Part shown: positions 45,803 to 54,009 of the stretch, one piece after another
Layout of the letters: each line of letters opens with the position of its first letter
Position numbering within the stretch: position 1 is the first letter of the stretch
Assembly (NCBI GenBank): GCA_021797555.1
Contig: JAJZZM010000012.1
Location: 67,775-131,774 of the forward strand
Length of the DNA: 64,000 nucleotides
DNA from: Thermoplasmata archaeon
GTDB taxonomy: Archaea > Thermoplasmatota > Thermoplasmata > Thermoplasmatales > Thermoplasmataceae
Direction: 5' to 3'
Translations under genes and position numbers: made by a program
The notes under the pieces: model-generated
The model's input: only the letters and a program-made list of their open reading frames with translations
Databases searched by the model: none
Told to the model about the DNA's origin: nothing

Positions 45803-47224
45803 TTTTTTAAAATCCTTTAATACTGTTGTTTTAGAATGGAGATCGAATAATGTCATTATTGAGGGGTTTGGCGAAAAATTCATCATTTTCTGGTATTCCG
45901 TCTGTGATTGCCATGTTGATGCATTTATATACCTCACACCCTTATAATTGCCCTGTGAAAAAGAATGTATATGGCCTGTAATAAATATATCAGGCACTTC
46001 TGAAATAACATGGTAATCCTTTTTATATGGTATAATAGGTGTTTTTCCTCCATAAACTGGTGCTAAATGCCGCCTTTTTAATAATTCCTCTATTGCGGAC
46101 CCGACGCTTCCATAACTTGCCCCTGGAACTAATTCAATCATATCATTTAATGCCATCCCGTGATAAATTAAAACATTTTTATCCTCTAACCTTAAGTTAT
46201 ATGGATTTGGCAATAATGTTACATTGTCGTTGAAAAAGGCCCTAATTTTTTTTGAAAACAATGGCTGTGGCTCTGCAAGCCTGACTATATCATGGTTTCC
46301 TGGCATTATAAAAATATTTATGTCCTCAGGTATCTGGTTTACATAATCTGCCAGGGTTTCATACTGTTTATATGGATTTAAAACCTCAAGGTCATTTTCC
46401 TGGCCAGGGTATACTCCTATACCATCTACAACGTCTCCGCTTAATATTAGATACTTTAATGATTCAGCCTCTTCATTTGACCCTTTAATCCATGAAATCA
46501 TTTTATTGAAATCATCTTTCCTAAATGTTTTGCTGCCTACGTGTATATCTGATAATGATGCAACATAAACAGGTGGTTTCTTCTCATCGTCAATCATTTT
46601 ATACGGTATGTCTGGGCGTATGATTTCATCTGCAAATAGCACAGGGTCTTTTCCTGAACTGCTAATTGATCCTATTACACCTATAACCTCATCCTCCAAA
46701 ATTAATTCATTGTTAAGGCCCTTGCTTTTTAGAAGGAAAACATTTATGTTATCATTTAAATCTTCCAGCAGTAATCTCTTATGGCCATTTTTTGTGGTGC
46801 TTATTTCAGATACCATACCAACTATTTTTACCTTGCCTGAGCTTTTCTTTGCTGCTTTTATTGCATATGTGCCCCTCATTTCTGATGACTGTATAATCAT
46901 TTTGTTTAAACTTTCATATCTGTCAACAAACATTTCCCTGAAATCTTCAACTGAACTGTGGGCCTTAATATCAGGCATGTAAACCTCAAAATCCATTTTT
47001 TTCCTTTCAGGCTTTTTTATAAGTTTTTTTACGTCATTTTCTGTTAAATACCCGGAACTCATTACCTCCGGGGAGGCCATTTCATTTAAAAACTGGCCCA
47101 TGCTGTTGTTTAAAATTATGTCCAGTGCTTCAGGAGAAACAAGTATACCGTGATTACCGAAGTATTCCAGTATTTTCTTCCTATCTTCAAAGAGTTCCAT
47201 TAAAACATTAATACAAACTTGCAT
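45797..47224 (-). CDS. polB: DNA polymerase II (family D) small subunit DP1
   Basis: DP1 is the 3'-5' exonuclease/accessory subunit of the euryarchaeal replicative polymerase D. The 475-residue protein has an N-terminal helical region, an OB-fold (about 125-215, GKVKIVGMVSEI) and a calcineurin-like nuclease domain with ASLSDIHVGSKTF near 235, LILSGDVVDG, IMPGNHDIVR, IYHGM and GHIHSFSQG. The metal-binding residues are intact. An ATG at 47200 (MELFEDRKK) is a rival start: the TTTTAAAC element near 47248 favours 47224 and protein-family lengths favour either. The large subunit DP2 is not in this window. Confidence 0.93.
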   Translation of the reverse strand: MQVCINVLMELFEDRKKILEYFGNHGILVSPEALDIILNNSMGQFLNEMASPEVMSSGYLTENDVKKLIKKPERKKMDFEVYMPDIKAHSSVEDFREMFVDRYESLNKMIIQSSEMRGTYAIKAAKKSSGKVKIVGMVSEISTTKNGHKRLLLEDLNDNINVFLLKSKGLNNELILEDEVIGVIGSISSSGKDPVLFADEIIRPDIPYKMIDDEKKPPVYVASLSDIHVGSKTFRKDDFNKMISWIKGSNEEAESLKYLILSGDVVDGIGVYPGQENDLEVLNPYKQYETLADYVNQIPEDINIFIMPGNHDIVRLAEPQPLFSKKIRAFFNDNVTLLPNPYNLRLEDKNVLIYHGMALNDMIELVPGASYGSVGSAIEELLKRRHLAPVYGGKTPIIPYKKDYHVISEVPDIFITGHIHSFSQGNYKGVRYINASTWQSQTEYQKMMNFSPNPSIMTLFDLHSKTTVLKDFKKL

Positions 47225-47313
47225 TAATTTTTATTGCTATGTTTAAAAACTATTTAATATAAATATTTAACTTATTATAAAAAATTTTATTTACGCTTAT
47301 GTACTATTCCACA

Positions 47314-48771
47314 ATGTTTAAAGAGAAATTTAAGGGCGTTATTGAAGGATATACATTTGATGATGTTTTATTAAAACCGTTAAAATCTTTTATAGAGCCA
47401 AAAAATGCTGATGTTTCAAGTTATTTTTCAAGGCATATCAGGATAAATATTCCCATTGTTAGCTCTCCAATGGATACAGTTACAGAAGACGGGATGGCAA
47501 TAGCAATGGCAAGATATGGTGCACTGGGTGTACTGCACAGGAATATGTCAGCAAATGAACAGATAGAAATGGTGAAAAAGGTGAAAAAGGAGGAGAGCAT
47601 AATAATAAGGGATGTTTTCTCAATAGACCCAGAAACACCAATAAATGTTGCCAGAACTATAATGACAACAAAAAACATTGCAGGATTGCCTGTAGTTTCA
47701 GCCGGAAAATTAGTAGGAATTTTAACAAAAAGGGACCTGGAATTTTCAGATTCCAATGGCAGAATAAAGGATATAATGACAAAAAACGTTGTAACGGCAG
47801 ATGAACATGTTTCAATTGAAGATGCAAAATATATTTTATATAAAAACAGGGTTGAAAAACTGCCACTGGTAGATAAAAACGGCAAATTAATGGGATTGAT
47901 AACAGCAAAAGATATAAAAACAAGAGAAAAGTTCCCCAACGCATCAAGGGATAAGGAAGGGCAATTAATGGTTGGTGCAGCAATAGGAGCATATGATCTT
48001 GACAGGGCAATAAATCTCGAAAAGGCAGGTTCCGATTTTGTTGTTGTTGATACAGCACATGCACATAATGAAAATGTGTTATCATCACTGAAAAAAATAA
48101 GGAAAAATCTTGATATAGATATTATAGCTGGAAATATTGCCACGGCGGAAGCAGCTGAAGATTTAATAGCAATAGGTGTTGATGGCCTAAGGGTTGGCAT
48201 AGGCCCTGGATCAATATGCACAACTAGGATTATTGCAGGTGTTGGAGTACCACAGTTGACTGCAATCTCTGATGTCTCTGATGTGGCTAAAAATAATAAT
48301 ATACCTGTTATAGCAGATGGGGGCATTAGATATTCCGGAGATATGGTAAAGGCATTTGCAGCAGGTGCCTCAACAGTTATGCTTGGATCCCTGTTGGCAG
48401 GTACAGAGGAAAGCCCGGGGTCCGAAATAATAATAAATGGCAGGAAGTATAAATCTTACAGGGGAATGGGGTCTATAGGGGCAATAACTGCAGGGAAATC
48501 GGATCGTTATGGCAAACTGGGCAACAATGAATTTATAGCTGAGGGTGTGGAGGGATCAGTACCATACCGTGGAAGGGTTTCGGAAAATTTATTCCAGTTC
48601 GTCGGAGGCATTAAAACAGGTATGGGATATCTTGGAGCAGAAAATATAAATGAACTGAAAGAAAAATCAGTATTCATAAAAATATCAAATAATGGCTTAA
48701 AGGAAAGCCATCCACATGACATAAGAATAGTTTCTGAACCACCAAATTACCAGAATTCAAATATATATTAA
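47314..48771 (+). CDS. guaB: Inosine-5'-monophosphate dehydrogenase
   Basis: GuaB oxidises IMP to XMP with NAD+, the first step of GMP synthesis. The 485-residue protein starts KFKGVIEGYTFDDVLLKP, has two CBS domains (about residues 90-210), then the catalytic barrel with GPGSICTTRIIAGVGVP (nucleophilic Cys in GSICT) and a mobile flap with KSDRYG, followed by the C-terminal RGRVSENLFQFVGGIKTGMGYLG. The frame has an earlier ATG at 47299, but TTTTATTT (47285-47292) is 26 nt before ATG 47314, so I use the latter. The GMP synthetase subunit is encoded at 57317. Confidence 0.96.
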   Translation: MFKEKFKGVIEGYTFDDVLLKPLKSFIEPKNADVSSYFSRHIRINIPIVSSPMDTVTEDGMAIAMARYGALGVLHRNMSANEQIEMVKKVKKEESIIIRDVFSIDPETPINVARTIMTTKNIAGLPVVSAGKLVGILTKRDLEFSDSNGRIKDIMTKNVVTADEHVSIEDAKYILYKNRVEKLPLVDKNGKLMGLITAKDIKTREKFPNASRDKEGQLMVGAAIGAYDLDRAINLEKAGSDFVVVDTAHAHNENVLSSLKKIRKNLDIDIIAGNIATAEAAEDLIAIGVDGLRVGIGPGSICTTRIIAGVGVPQLTAISDVSDVAKNNNIPVIADGGIRYSGDMVKAFAAGASTVMLGSLLAGTEESPGSEIIINGRKYKSYRGMGSIGAITAGKSDRYGKLGNNEFIAEGVEGSVPYRGRVSENLFQFVGGIKTGMGYLGAENINELKEKSVFIKISNNGLKESHPHDIRIVSEPPNYQNSNIY

Positions 48772-48776
48772 AAAGG

Positions 48777-48784
48777 TATAAATA
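48777..48784 (+). promoter_or_regulatory. TATA box of the 48805 gene
   Basis: TATAAATA centred 25 nt before the ATG at 48805 indicates an independent, leaderless transcript although the guaB stop is only 34 nt upstream. Confidence 0.55.
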
Positions 48785-48804
48785 AAATAATTTTTTTATA
48801 TATT

Positions 48805-49053
48805 ATGGACAAAGATGATATAATAAAAATTTTAAAAAATAATGAATTAACAGAGGATGAAATTATAAATAAAATAATTGGAAAACCAGATTTAACTGAT
48901 ACAACAAAGGAAGGATATTTAAAACTCGGTGCCCAGATATTAATGGAGAATGAAATAGAATTTATATTGAATGGCCTTTTAAAGAATAATATTATTGGAA
49001 TAAAAAAGAAAGACAACGGTTTACTTGAAAGAGAATATTATTATTTGAAGTGA
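48805..49053 (+). CDS. Small hypothetical protein
   Basis: An 82-residue, highly charged soluble protein of unknown family. A helical N-terminus (MDKDDIIKILKNNELTEDEI) is followed by KLGAQILMENEIEFILNGLLKNNIIGIKKKDNG, which resembles the helix-and-wing end of a winged-helix domain, and an aromatic terminus EYYYLK. A DNA-binding or protein-interaction role is possible but no motif proves it. It has its own TATA box (48777) and stands between guaB and a surface-protein gene on the same strand. Confidence 0.6.
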   Translation: MDKDDIIKILKNNELTEDEIINKIIGKPDLTDTTKEGYLKLGAQILMENEIEFILNGLLKNNIIGIKKKDNGLLEREYYYLK

Positions 49054-49089
49054 TTTTTTAAAATGTAATATTTCCCACAAATATAAAGG

Positions 49090-49097
49090 TTTAAATA
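49090..49097 (+). promoter_or_regulatory. TATA box of the surface-protein gene
   Basis: TTTAAATA is centred about 25 nt before the ATG at 49119, preceded by AAAGG as a purine-rich BRE-like element. Leaderless start. Confidence 0.6.
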
Positions 49098-49118
49098 GAA
49101 AAATTTGCTTTATATAAT

Positions 49119-49985
49119 ATGAACAAAAAAATAATAGGTGGCATAGTTATAATAATATTAATCGGACTTGCAATAGCACCGGTTTCATCGGCTTCTACCG
49201 TTACAGTACATTTAGATAAAAAAACAAATTCAGGCAATGTTACATATACAACAGATTCATACATAGTTTTTGAGAAGAATACAAGCAGCAATCAAAACAG
49301 GGCAAATATGACATTTAATTATATGAGGTTAATGTTCCAGAATAGCAGTTTTAAGGAATCCCTGGTGTTAAACTCTTCTGGCAATGATATGAGATACCAG
49401 GAAATGAGATATCTAATAGCACAGAATTCATCCATGAATATAACAGATATCAATGTATCCGTTGAAATGAAATATGTTAATGTCAGCTCAAATGAATTTA
49501 TAGTGTATTATAATTCAAGCTTACAGTTTAACATAACAAATATATTCCACGGAAATAAGGCAAATATGACATGGAGGGGCTTTGATATGAATGAAAACAT
49601 GTCCACGGCCGGGAATTACAGTTATCAGAAAACTTACATATCACACTTTAACAACATGAACTATTCTGTATTTGAAAAGTCATTGAACACATGGACAAGA
49701 ACATATAATGTATCGGCAAACGATACAATGTTTTCATACGATGCTGGAGATACTGTAAATACATATATGAATAATACTGTTCTAGGAATAGATATACATT
49801 ATGTATCTGACCCATCATATAATATAATAGTGCCGGGACATGCATATGCCAATGGCAATTATATAGTTCTTGGCAATCAGAATGCAGCAAATAATAGCGA
49901 TATGTACATTGCAGCAGGTGTAGGGGCAATAGCAATAGTATCACTTGCGGGAATAGCAGTAATAAGAAAGAAAAATAAAAACTAA
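49119..49985 (+). CDS. Secreted, C-terminally anchored surface glycoprotein
   Basis: A 288-residue envelope protein. It has a signal peptide (KKIIGGIVIIILIGLAIAPV, cleavage plausible after SSAS near residue 26), an external domain of about 230 residues and a C-terminal membrane anchor (MYIAAGVGAIAIVSLAGIAVI) followed by the basic stop-transfer tail RKKNKN. The external part is very rich in Asn, Ser, Thr and Tyr, with more than a dozen N-x-S/T sequons, the hallmark of heavily glycosylated surface proteins in Thermoplasmatales. No enzymatic motif is seen. It could be an S-layer-like or adhesion protein. Confidence 0.75.
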   Translation: MNKKIIGGIVIIILIGLAIAPVSSASTVTVHLDKKTNSGNVTYTTDSYIVFEKNTSSNQNRANMTFNYMRLMFQNSSFKESLVLNSSGNDMRYQEMRYLIAQNSSMNITDINVSVEMKYVNVSSNEFIVYYNSSLQFNITNIFHGNKANMTWRGFDMNENMSTAGNYSYQKTYISHFNNMNYSVFEKSLNTWTRTYNVSANDTMFSYDAGDTVNTYMNNTVLGIDIHYVSDPSYNIIVPGHAYANGNYIVLGNQNAANNSDMYIAAGVGAIAIVSLAGIAVIRKKNKN

Positions 49986-50034
49986 ATTTTTATAATTTTA
50001 ATTTATTTATTATATCAGTTTATAATCTACTTTT

Positions 50035-51279
50035 ATGGATGAAAAATTAATAGGAATCAATAATTATTCTTCAAAATCCGATGGATTTAATGGCAAAATA
50101 AAATATGACCCGGAAAGTTTTATAGTAAATGAAATACCATTGAATATAAAAAGAAATGATAATGGAAAATACAGTATTTTAAAAATCAGGTTATATAACT
50201 GGGATACAAATAAATTTTTGATATATCTGGCAGATGAATTAAAAATAAGCAAAAAGAGGATTACATATGCAGGCACAAAGGATAAAACAGGAATAACCAC
50301 ACAGTATTTCTGCGTAAATTTATCAGAGAAATACGATATAAAATCACTGAATATCAGGGATGCTGAATTAATTGAATCATTCAGGTCAAATGATATGATA
50401 AGGTTAGGCGATTTGAAGGGAAATGAATTTATAATAAAAATTTTATCTGATGAAAATAACAATGATAAAATATTAAACATATATAATGAAATCAATAATA
50501 ACGGTGGTTTCCCAAATTTTTATGGATACCAGAGGTTTGGAAATATAAGGATAAATACACATAAAATAGGAAAATTAATATTAAAAAATAGATATGAGGA
50601 TGCAGTTAAACTGTATTTATATGACCCGGAATATGACCATGAAGATTACAGAATTAATTTTAATGAAACTGAAGATGCTAAAAAAGCATTGAATGAGTTC
50701 CCTAAATATTTATCGTTCGAAAGATCATTATTGGGTTATATATCTGAAAATAATACATATAAAAATGCATTCAGTGTTTTCCCTAAAAATTTAACAATGC
50801 TGTTTATACATGCTTATCAATCATATTTATTTAATAGAATATTATCTGAAAGAATGGAGTCTATGGATAATTTATATGAAGTATTAGAAGGAGATTTGTT
50901 ATACAGCATAGATGATTATTTTAACCCGGATAAAAGAGAAATTATACATGCAAATAAATACAATTTAGAAAAATTAAATAAAATATCGAAAGAAAATAAA
51001 ATAAGAACTGCCATACCATTAATAGGCTATAAAACTGAATTATCTTCAGGCATTGAAGGAGAAATAGAAAAGAAGATATTAAATGAGGAAAATATAAATA
51101 TAAATGATTTTAATATTAAAAATAATAAAGATTTAAGCTCCTCTGGAGATTATAGAATCATATCTGTGGTACCGTATAATTTTAAGATAATAGACGAAAA
51201 TAAAATAAATTTTATTCTTGGTAAGGGCATTTATGCAACGTCCTTTGTAAGGGAATTTTTAAAAAATGGTCTTATATGA
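50035..51279 (+). CDS. truD: tRNA pseudouridine synthase D
   Basis: TruD isomerises uridine 13 of tRNA to pseudouridine. The 414-residue protein has the family-defining catalytic motif ITYAGTKDKTGITTQYF near residues 79-95 (catalytic Asp in TKDK), NGGFPNFYGYQRFGNIRINTH near 158-178 and the C-terminal LSSSGDYRIISVVPYNF and LGKGIYATSFVREFLKN elements. The large insertion domain with the sequence NLTMLFIHAYQSYLFNRILSERM is present. It is convergent with the TBP gene, with an overlap of 8 nt. Confidence 0.95.
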   Translation: MDEKLIGINNYSSKSDGFNGKIKYDPESFIVNEIPLNIKRNDNGKYSILKIRLYNWDTNKFLIYLADELKISKKRITYAGTKDKTGITTQYFCVNLSEKYDIKSLNIRDAELIESFRSNDMIRLGDLKGNEFIIKILSDENNNDKILNIYNEINNNGGFPNFYGYQRFGNIRINTHKIGKLILKNRYEDAVKLYLYDPEYDHEDYRINFNETEDAKKALNEFPKYLSFERSLLGYISENNTYKNAFSVFPKNLTMLFIHAYQSYLFNRILSERMESMDNLYEVLEGDLLYSIDDYFNPDKREIIHANKYNLEKLNKISKENKIRTAIPLIGYKTELSSGIEGEIEKKILNEENININDFNIKNNKDLSSSGDYRIISVVPYNFKIIDENKINFILGKGIYATSFVREFLKNGLI

Positions 51280-51826
51280 GACCAACTTTCTGCAATTCCT
51301 TTTTTACTTTTATTACTGCCTGCTCTATTTCACTTTCTTCCTTTGCACCGGTACATACAACCTTACCGGAACCAAATAATAATAATACGACCTTTGGCTC
51401 CTCTACACGGTAAACTAAACCAGGAAACTGCTCGGGCTCATATTCAACGTTCTCAAGTCCAAGTGACATTGCAATATCTGTTAAATTTAAATCCGATTCC
51501 AAATCATATACTGCAACAATATTCTGAACTATTATATCTGGATTGTCCGTTACTTCTATTCCGGCTTTTTTCATCTTGTCTATTATAATATCTATCGTTT
51601 TCTTAACATTTTCAAGATTTTTTGCACCTGTACAGTTTACCTTGCCACTTCTGAAAATTAAAACCGCTGTTTTAGGATCCTTTAATCTATAAATTAAACC
51701 CGGGAATTGCTCAGGTTCATATTCTGAACCTTCAAGTGCCAGTGCAATTTTGCTTAAATCCAGGTGTTCTGCTAATGATGTGGATGCTACTATATTTTCT
51801 ATTGTTATTTTTTCCATTTCACTCAT
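51272..51826 (-). CDS. tbp: TATA-box binding protein
   Basis: TBP recognises TATA boxes and recruits TFB and RNA polymerase. The protein of about 184 residues consists of two direct repeats of a half-saddle: IENIVASTSLAEHLDLSKI and EYEPEQFPGLIYRL in the first, IVQNIVAVYDLESDLNLTDI and EYEPEQFPGLVYRV in the second, each with a following SGKVxCTGAK motif. The frame extends to ATG 51835 (MIYMSEMEK); the usual N-terminal length favours ATG 51826. The promoter has a TATATAAA box and next to it a 14-bp palindromic TATA-like sequence. Confidence 0.95.
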   Translation of the reverse strand: MSEMEKITIENIVASTSLAEHLDLSKIALALEGSEYEPEQFPGLIYRLKDPKTAVLIFRSGKVNCTGAKNLENVKKTIDIIIDKMKKAGIEVTDNPDIIVQNIVAVYDLESDLNLTDIAMSLGLENVEYEPEQFPGLVYRVEEPKVVLLLFGSGKVVCTGAKEESEIEQAVIKVKKELQKVGLI

Positions 51827-51838
51827 ATATATCATTCT

Positions 51839-51862
51839 CTTTATATATAAAGGGTATATAAA
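51839..51862 (-). promoter_or_regulatory. tbp promoter: TATA box plus palindromic TATA-like element
   Basis: TATATAAA at 51855-51862 (as written on plus; TTTATATA on the minus strand) lies 23-25 nt before 51835/51833. Between it and the gene, CTTTATATATAAAG (51839-51852) is a perfect 14-bp palindrome that itself resembles a TATA box, at the transcription start. TBP binding there could reduce its own transcription. Confidence 0.45.
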
Positions 51863-52035
51863 GGTTTTAATTTATTTAAAAATTATATTGCATTGTAATT
51901 AAATTAGAAAATAAAATTTATACATAATTACGTGCAATATACATAGCATAACTTGGTTATAATTAAAATGCGAAAATTAATAAAATTTATAACACGGAAA
52001 TAAATGAGTTTTTAAACATATAAAAATTAATTAAA

Positions 52036-52335
52036 TTAGTACATATTTAACTGTTCCCTTGCATAGTCAGTCATCATGTCGGGATTCCACTGTGGGTCCC
52101 ATACCAGTTCTATATCTGCTGCCTCAACATCTGCAAGATTCTCAACTTCCTTCTGCGCTTCGGATAAAATCCATGGCGTCACCGGGCACGTTGGTGCGGT
52201 CATTGTCATTTTTATATATACATCATTGCCGTTTATCTGAACATCGTAGACTAAACCTAAATTAACAACATCCATGCCTATTTCAGGATCTGATACATTT
52301 TTTAATACTTCTAAAACTTCTTCTTTAGTTACCAT
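52036..52335 (-). CDS. MIP18/DUF59 family Fe-S assembly protein (SufT-like)
   Basis: A 99-residue single-domain protein of the DUF59/MIP18 family, which assists maturation of iron-sulfur proteins (SufT in bacteria, CIAO2 in eukaryotes). The conserved VLKNVSDPEIGMDVVNLGLVYDV region and the metal-contacting MTMTAPTCPVTPWI with its cysteine are present; the C-terminus VWDPQWNPDMM is also typical of this family. A TTTAAATAAT box upstream and ATG start suit a leaderless gene. No suf genes are adjacent; it sits alone between TBP and a membrane-protein gene. Confidence 0.9.
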   Translation of the reverse strand: MVTKEEVLEVLKNVSDPEIGMDVVNLGLVYDVQINGNDVYIKMTMTAPTCPVTPWILSEAQKEVENLADVEAADIELVWDPQWNPDMMTDYAREQLNMY

Positions 52336-52395
52336 AATTAAATTAATAATAATTGATTATTTAAACATTATTAATATATTTTATAATTTATTTTA

Positions 52396-52929
52396 TTACA
52401 TGTTGAATGTATCCTCTACAGGATTTTTTGGCTCTTTTTTCCTCAGTACAAGACCCACGATAAGAACTATAAATCCGATAAATGCTGCTATTGCACCTAT
52501 TATAAGCAATGCGCCACCAAGTTCGATTGTTGTCAATGGTGCATATTCATATCCAATTACTGGTGTGGAAGTATTAAATGCAACAAACAGATATGTACCC
52601 GCAGCCAGGCCGGTATATACATGGTCATCCGCTGCCGATGTTGTCGGAGTTATTACATAATGTGCTAAAGTGGTGTTATTGTTTACCTTTGATAGATCAG
52701 ATGATTTTATTAAACCCTCATGTGTATAATTTGATATAACTATTAACTCATAACCGGAAGATATACTCATATTACCTGTTATATACTCATTGTCCGTTGT
52801 GTTATATGCTTTAACCGTAGTATGCAAATCATGGCTTAATACGCTTGTGGTTTCATAGTATCCACCTGCAGCCATTGCAATACCTACTATAAGTATAACA
52901 AGGCCGATAACTGCAATTTTTTTCCTCAT
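52396..52929 (-). CDS. Two-helix envelope protein, paralogue of the gene at 44854
   Basis: A 177-residue protein with the same plan as its paralogue: N-terminal helix KKIAVIGLVILIVGIAMAAGG, an external domain with N-x-S/T sequons (NTT, NMS, NYT), a second helix from about residue 137 (LGGALLIIGAIAAFIGFIVLIVGLVL) and a charged tail RKKEPKNPVED. Shared motifs include GLIKSSDLSKVN and YxGLxxGxY. It lacks a catalytic motif. The pair could be structural envelope proteins, or subunits of a larger complex; neither has a telling neighbour. The start ATG at 52929 has no alternative nearby. Confidence 0.75.
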   Translation of the reverse strand: MRKKIAVIGLVILIVGIAMAAGGYYETTSVLSHDLHTTVKAYNTTDNEYITGNMSISSGYELIVISNYTHEGLIKSSDLSKVNNNTTLAHYVITPTTSAADDHVYTGLAAGTYLFVAFNTSTPVIGYEYAPLTTIELGGALLIIGAIAAFIGFIVLIVGLVLRKKEPKNPVEDTFNM

Positions 52930-53009
52930 AATTACACCTTATAGTTTATATAAAAACTACATACTTAAATATTTTTATGGTTATATAAATTTCCAGAGGG
53001 ACGCTATAT

Positions 53010-53975
53010 TTACTGTGTGTAAAGATCAGCCCTTAATCTTATTAAAAAGGCATTTCTGATTGATTCATATATTAAATCATATCTCTTAAGTTTATTATCT
53101 GAAATTAATCCTATTATCCCATTCTTTTTCCCTATATTTTTAACATTATACATTTTTTCAACATATTCATTTGTATAACCACCGGATTTAATAAAATCAA
53201 TAACATTGTCAGGTATTTCAAAGCCAGAACTAACTCCAGTTGTTATTTTACTGTATTTATCTATTACAGCACAGTAATGGAAATCGTAATAAACATTATT
53301 TATTTTATTATAAAATATTCCGGATTCAACACCAATAGAATAATCATTGTCCCTTAATCCATATAACGCCCTCTGGGTTGCATATTTTATTGTATCGTTT
53401 CCAAATGGCTGTTCGGAACATGTTTTGTAATCTAAATTTTTTGTTATTTCATAATTTTTCATATAATTTTTTAAAAAATTATTTAATGCATTTATTTTTA
53501 AATCATTATCCGTTGATATGCTGATTTTTATTTTTGTTTTTCTTTTTCCTGATTTTGTTATTTCCTTATTCATTACTCTTGTTGAGCTTATTGGAAATAA
53601 ATCTTCTGCAAGAACAAACGGTATCTTTATTATTCTTAATGGTTTTTTGTTAAGCCTTAACCTTTCACTATTTATTCTTAATGCATTGCTATATGTCTCA
53701 GGAGAAACCACAAGTTTTGCGTCATCCACATCAAGGGTATTGCCATATGAGTTATCCAGTGGATGTATTTCAAAATTATCTGTAAATTTTTTCATAAAAT
53801 TTTCTACACTATATTTTCTTTTTTGATAGCTTCTTTTTATGTTTTTGTTGGAATTAACGTATTTATCTGAGGTCAATCCAATTATTACATGATCATCTGT
53901 TTCATATGCTGCCTTTAATAATTTTTCATGACCCTTATGCAAACAATTAAATGTACCGCCAACAAGTGTTACCAT
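53010..53975 (-). CDS. Fusion: phosphopantetheine adenylyltransferase (CoaD/PPAT) with DUF84 NTPase
   Basis: A bifunctional 321-residue protein. Residues 1 to about 150 form an archaeal phosphopantetheine adenylyltransferase with GGTFNCLHKGHEKLL at 6-20 (HxGH nucleotidyltransferase motif in its archaeal form) and ISSTRVMN near 136, which makes dephospho-CoA from phosphopantetheine and ATP. Residues from about 150 belong to the DUF84/YjjX family of inosine/xanthosine triphosphatases: ISTDNDLKINALNNFL (SxNxxKxxA-like), YSIGVESGIF and KNGIIGLISDNKLKR. Joining coenzyme A synthesis to house-cleaning of non-canonical nucleotides is unusual; I recall similar fusions only in Thermoplasmatales. Confidence 0.85.
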   Translation of the reverse strand: MVTLVGGTFNCLHKGHEKLLKAAYETDDHVIIGLTSDKYVNSNKNIKRSYQKRKYSVENFMKKFTDNFEIHPLDNSYGNTLDVDDAKLVVSPETYSNALRINSERLRLNKKPLRIIKIPFVLAEDLFPISSTRVMNKEITKSGKRKTKIKISISTDNDLKINALNNFLKNYMKNYEITKNLDYKTCSEQPFGNDTIKYATQRALYGLRDNDYSIGVESGIFYNKINNVYYDFHYCAVIDKYSKITTGVSSGFEIPDNVIDFIKSGGYTNEYVEKMYNVKNIGKKNGIIGLISDNKLKRYDLIYESIRNAFLIRLRADLYTQ

Positions 53976-54009
53976 TACATGTGAATTGATAATTATTATA
54001 AAATATTAT

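Noticed and set aside
47421-48326. 301-codon minus-strand frame opposite guaB
   Set aside because: Antisense shadow of IMP dehydrogenase, with Ser/Ile/Phe-rich translation and no motif.
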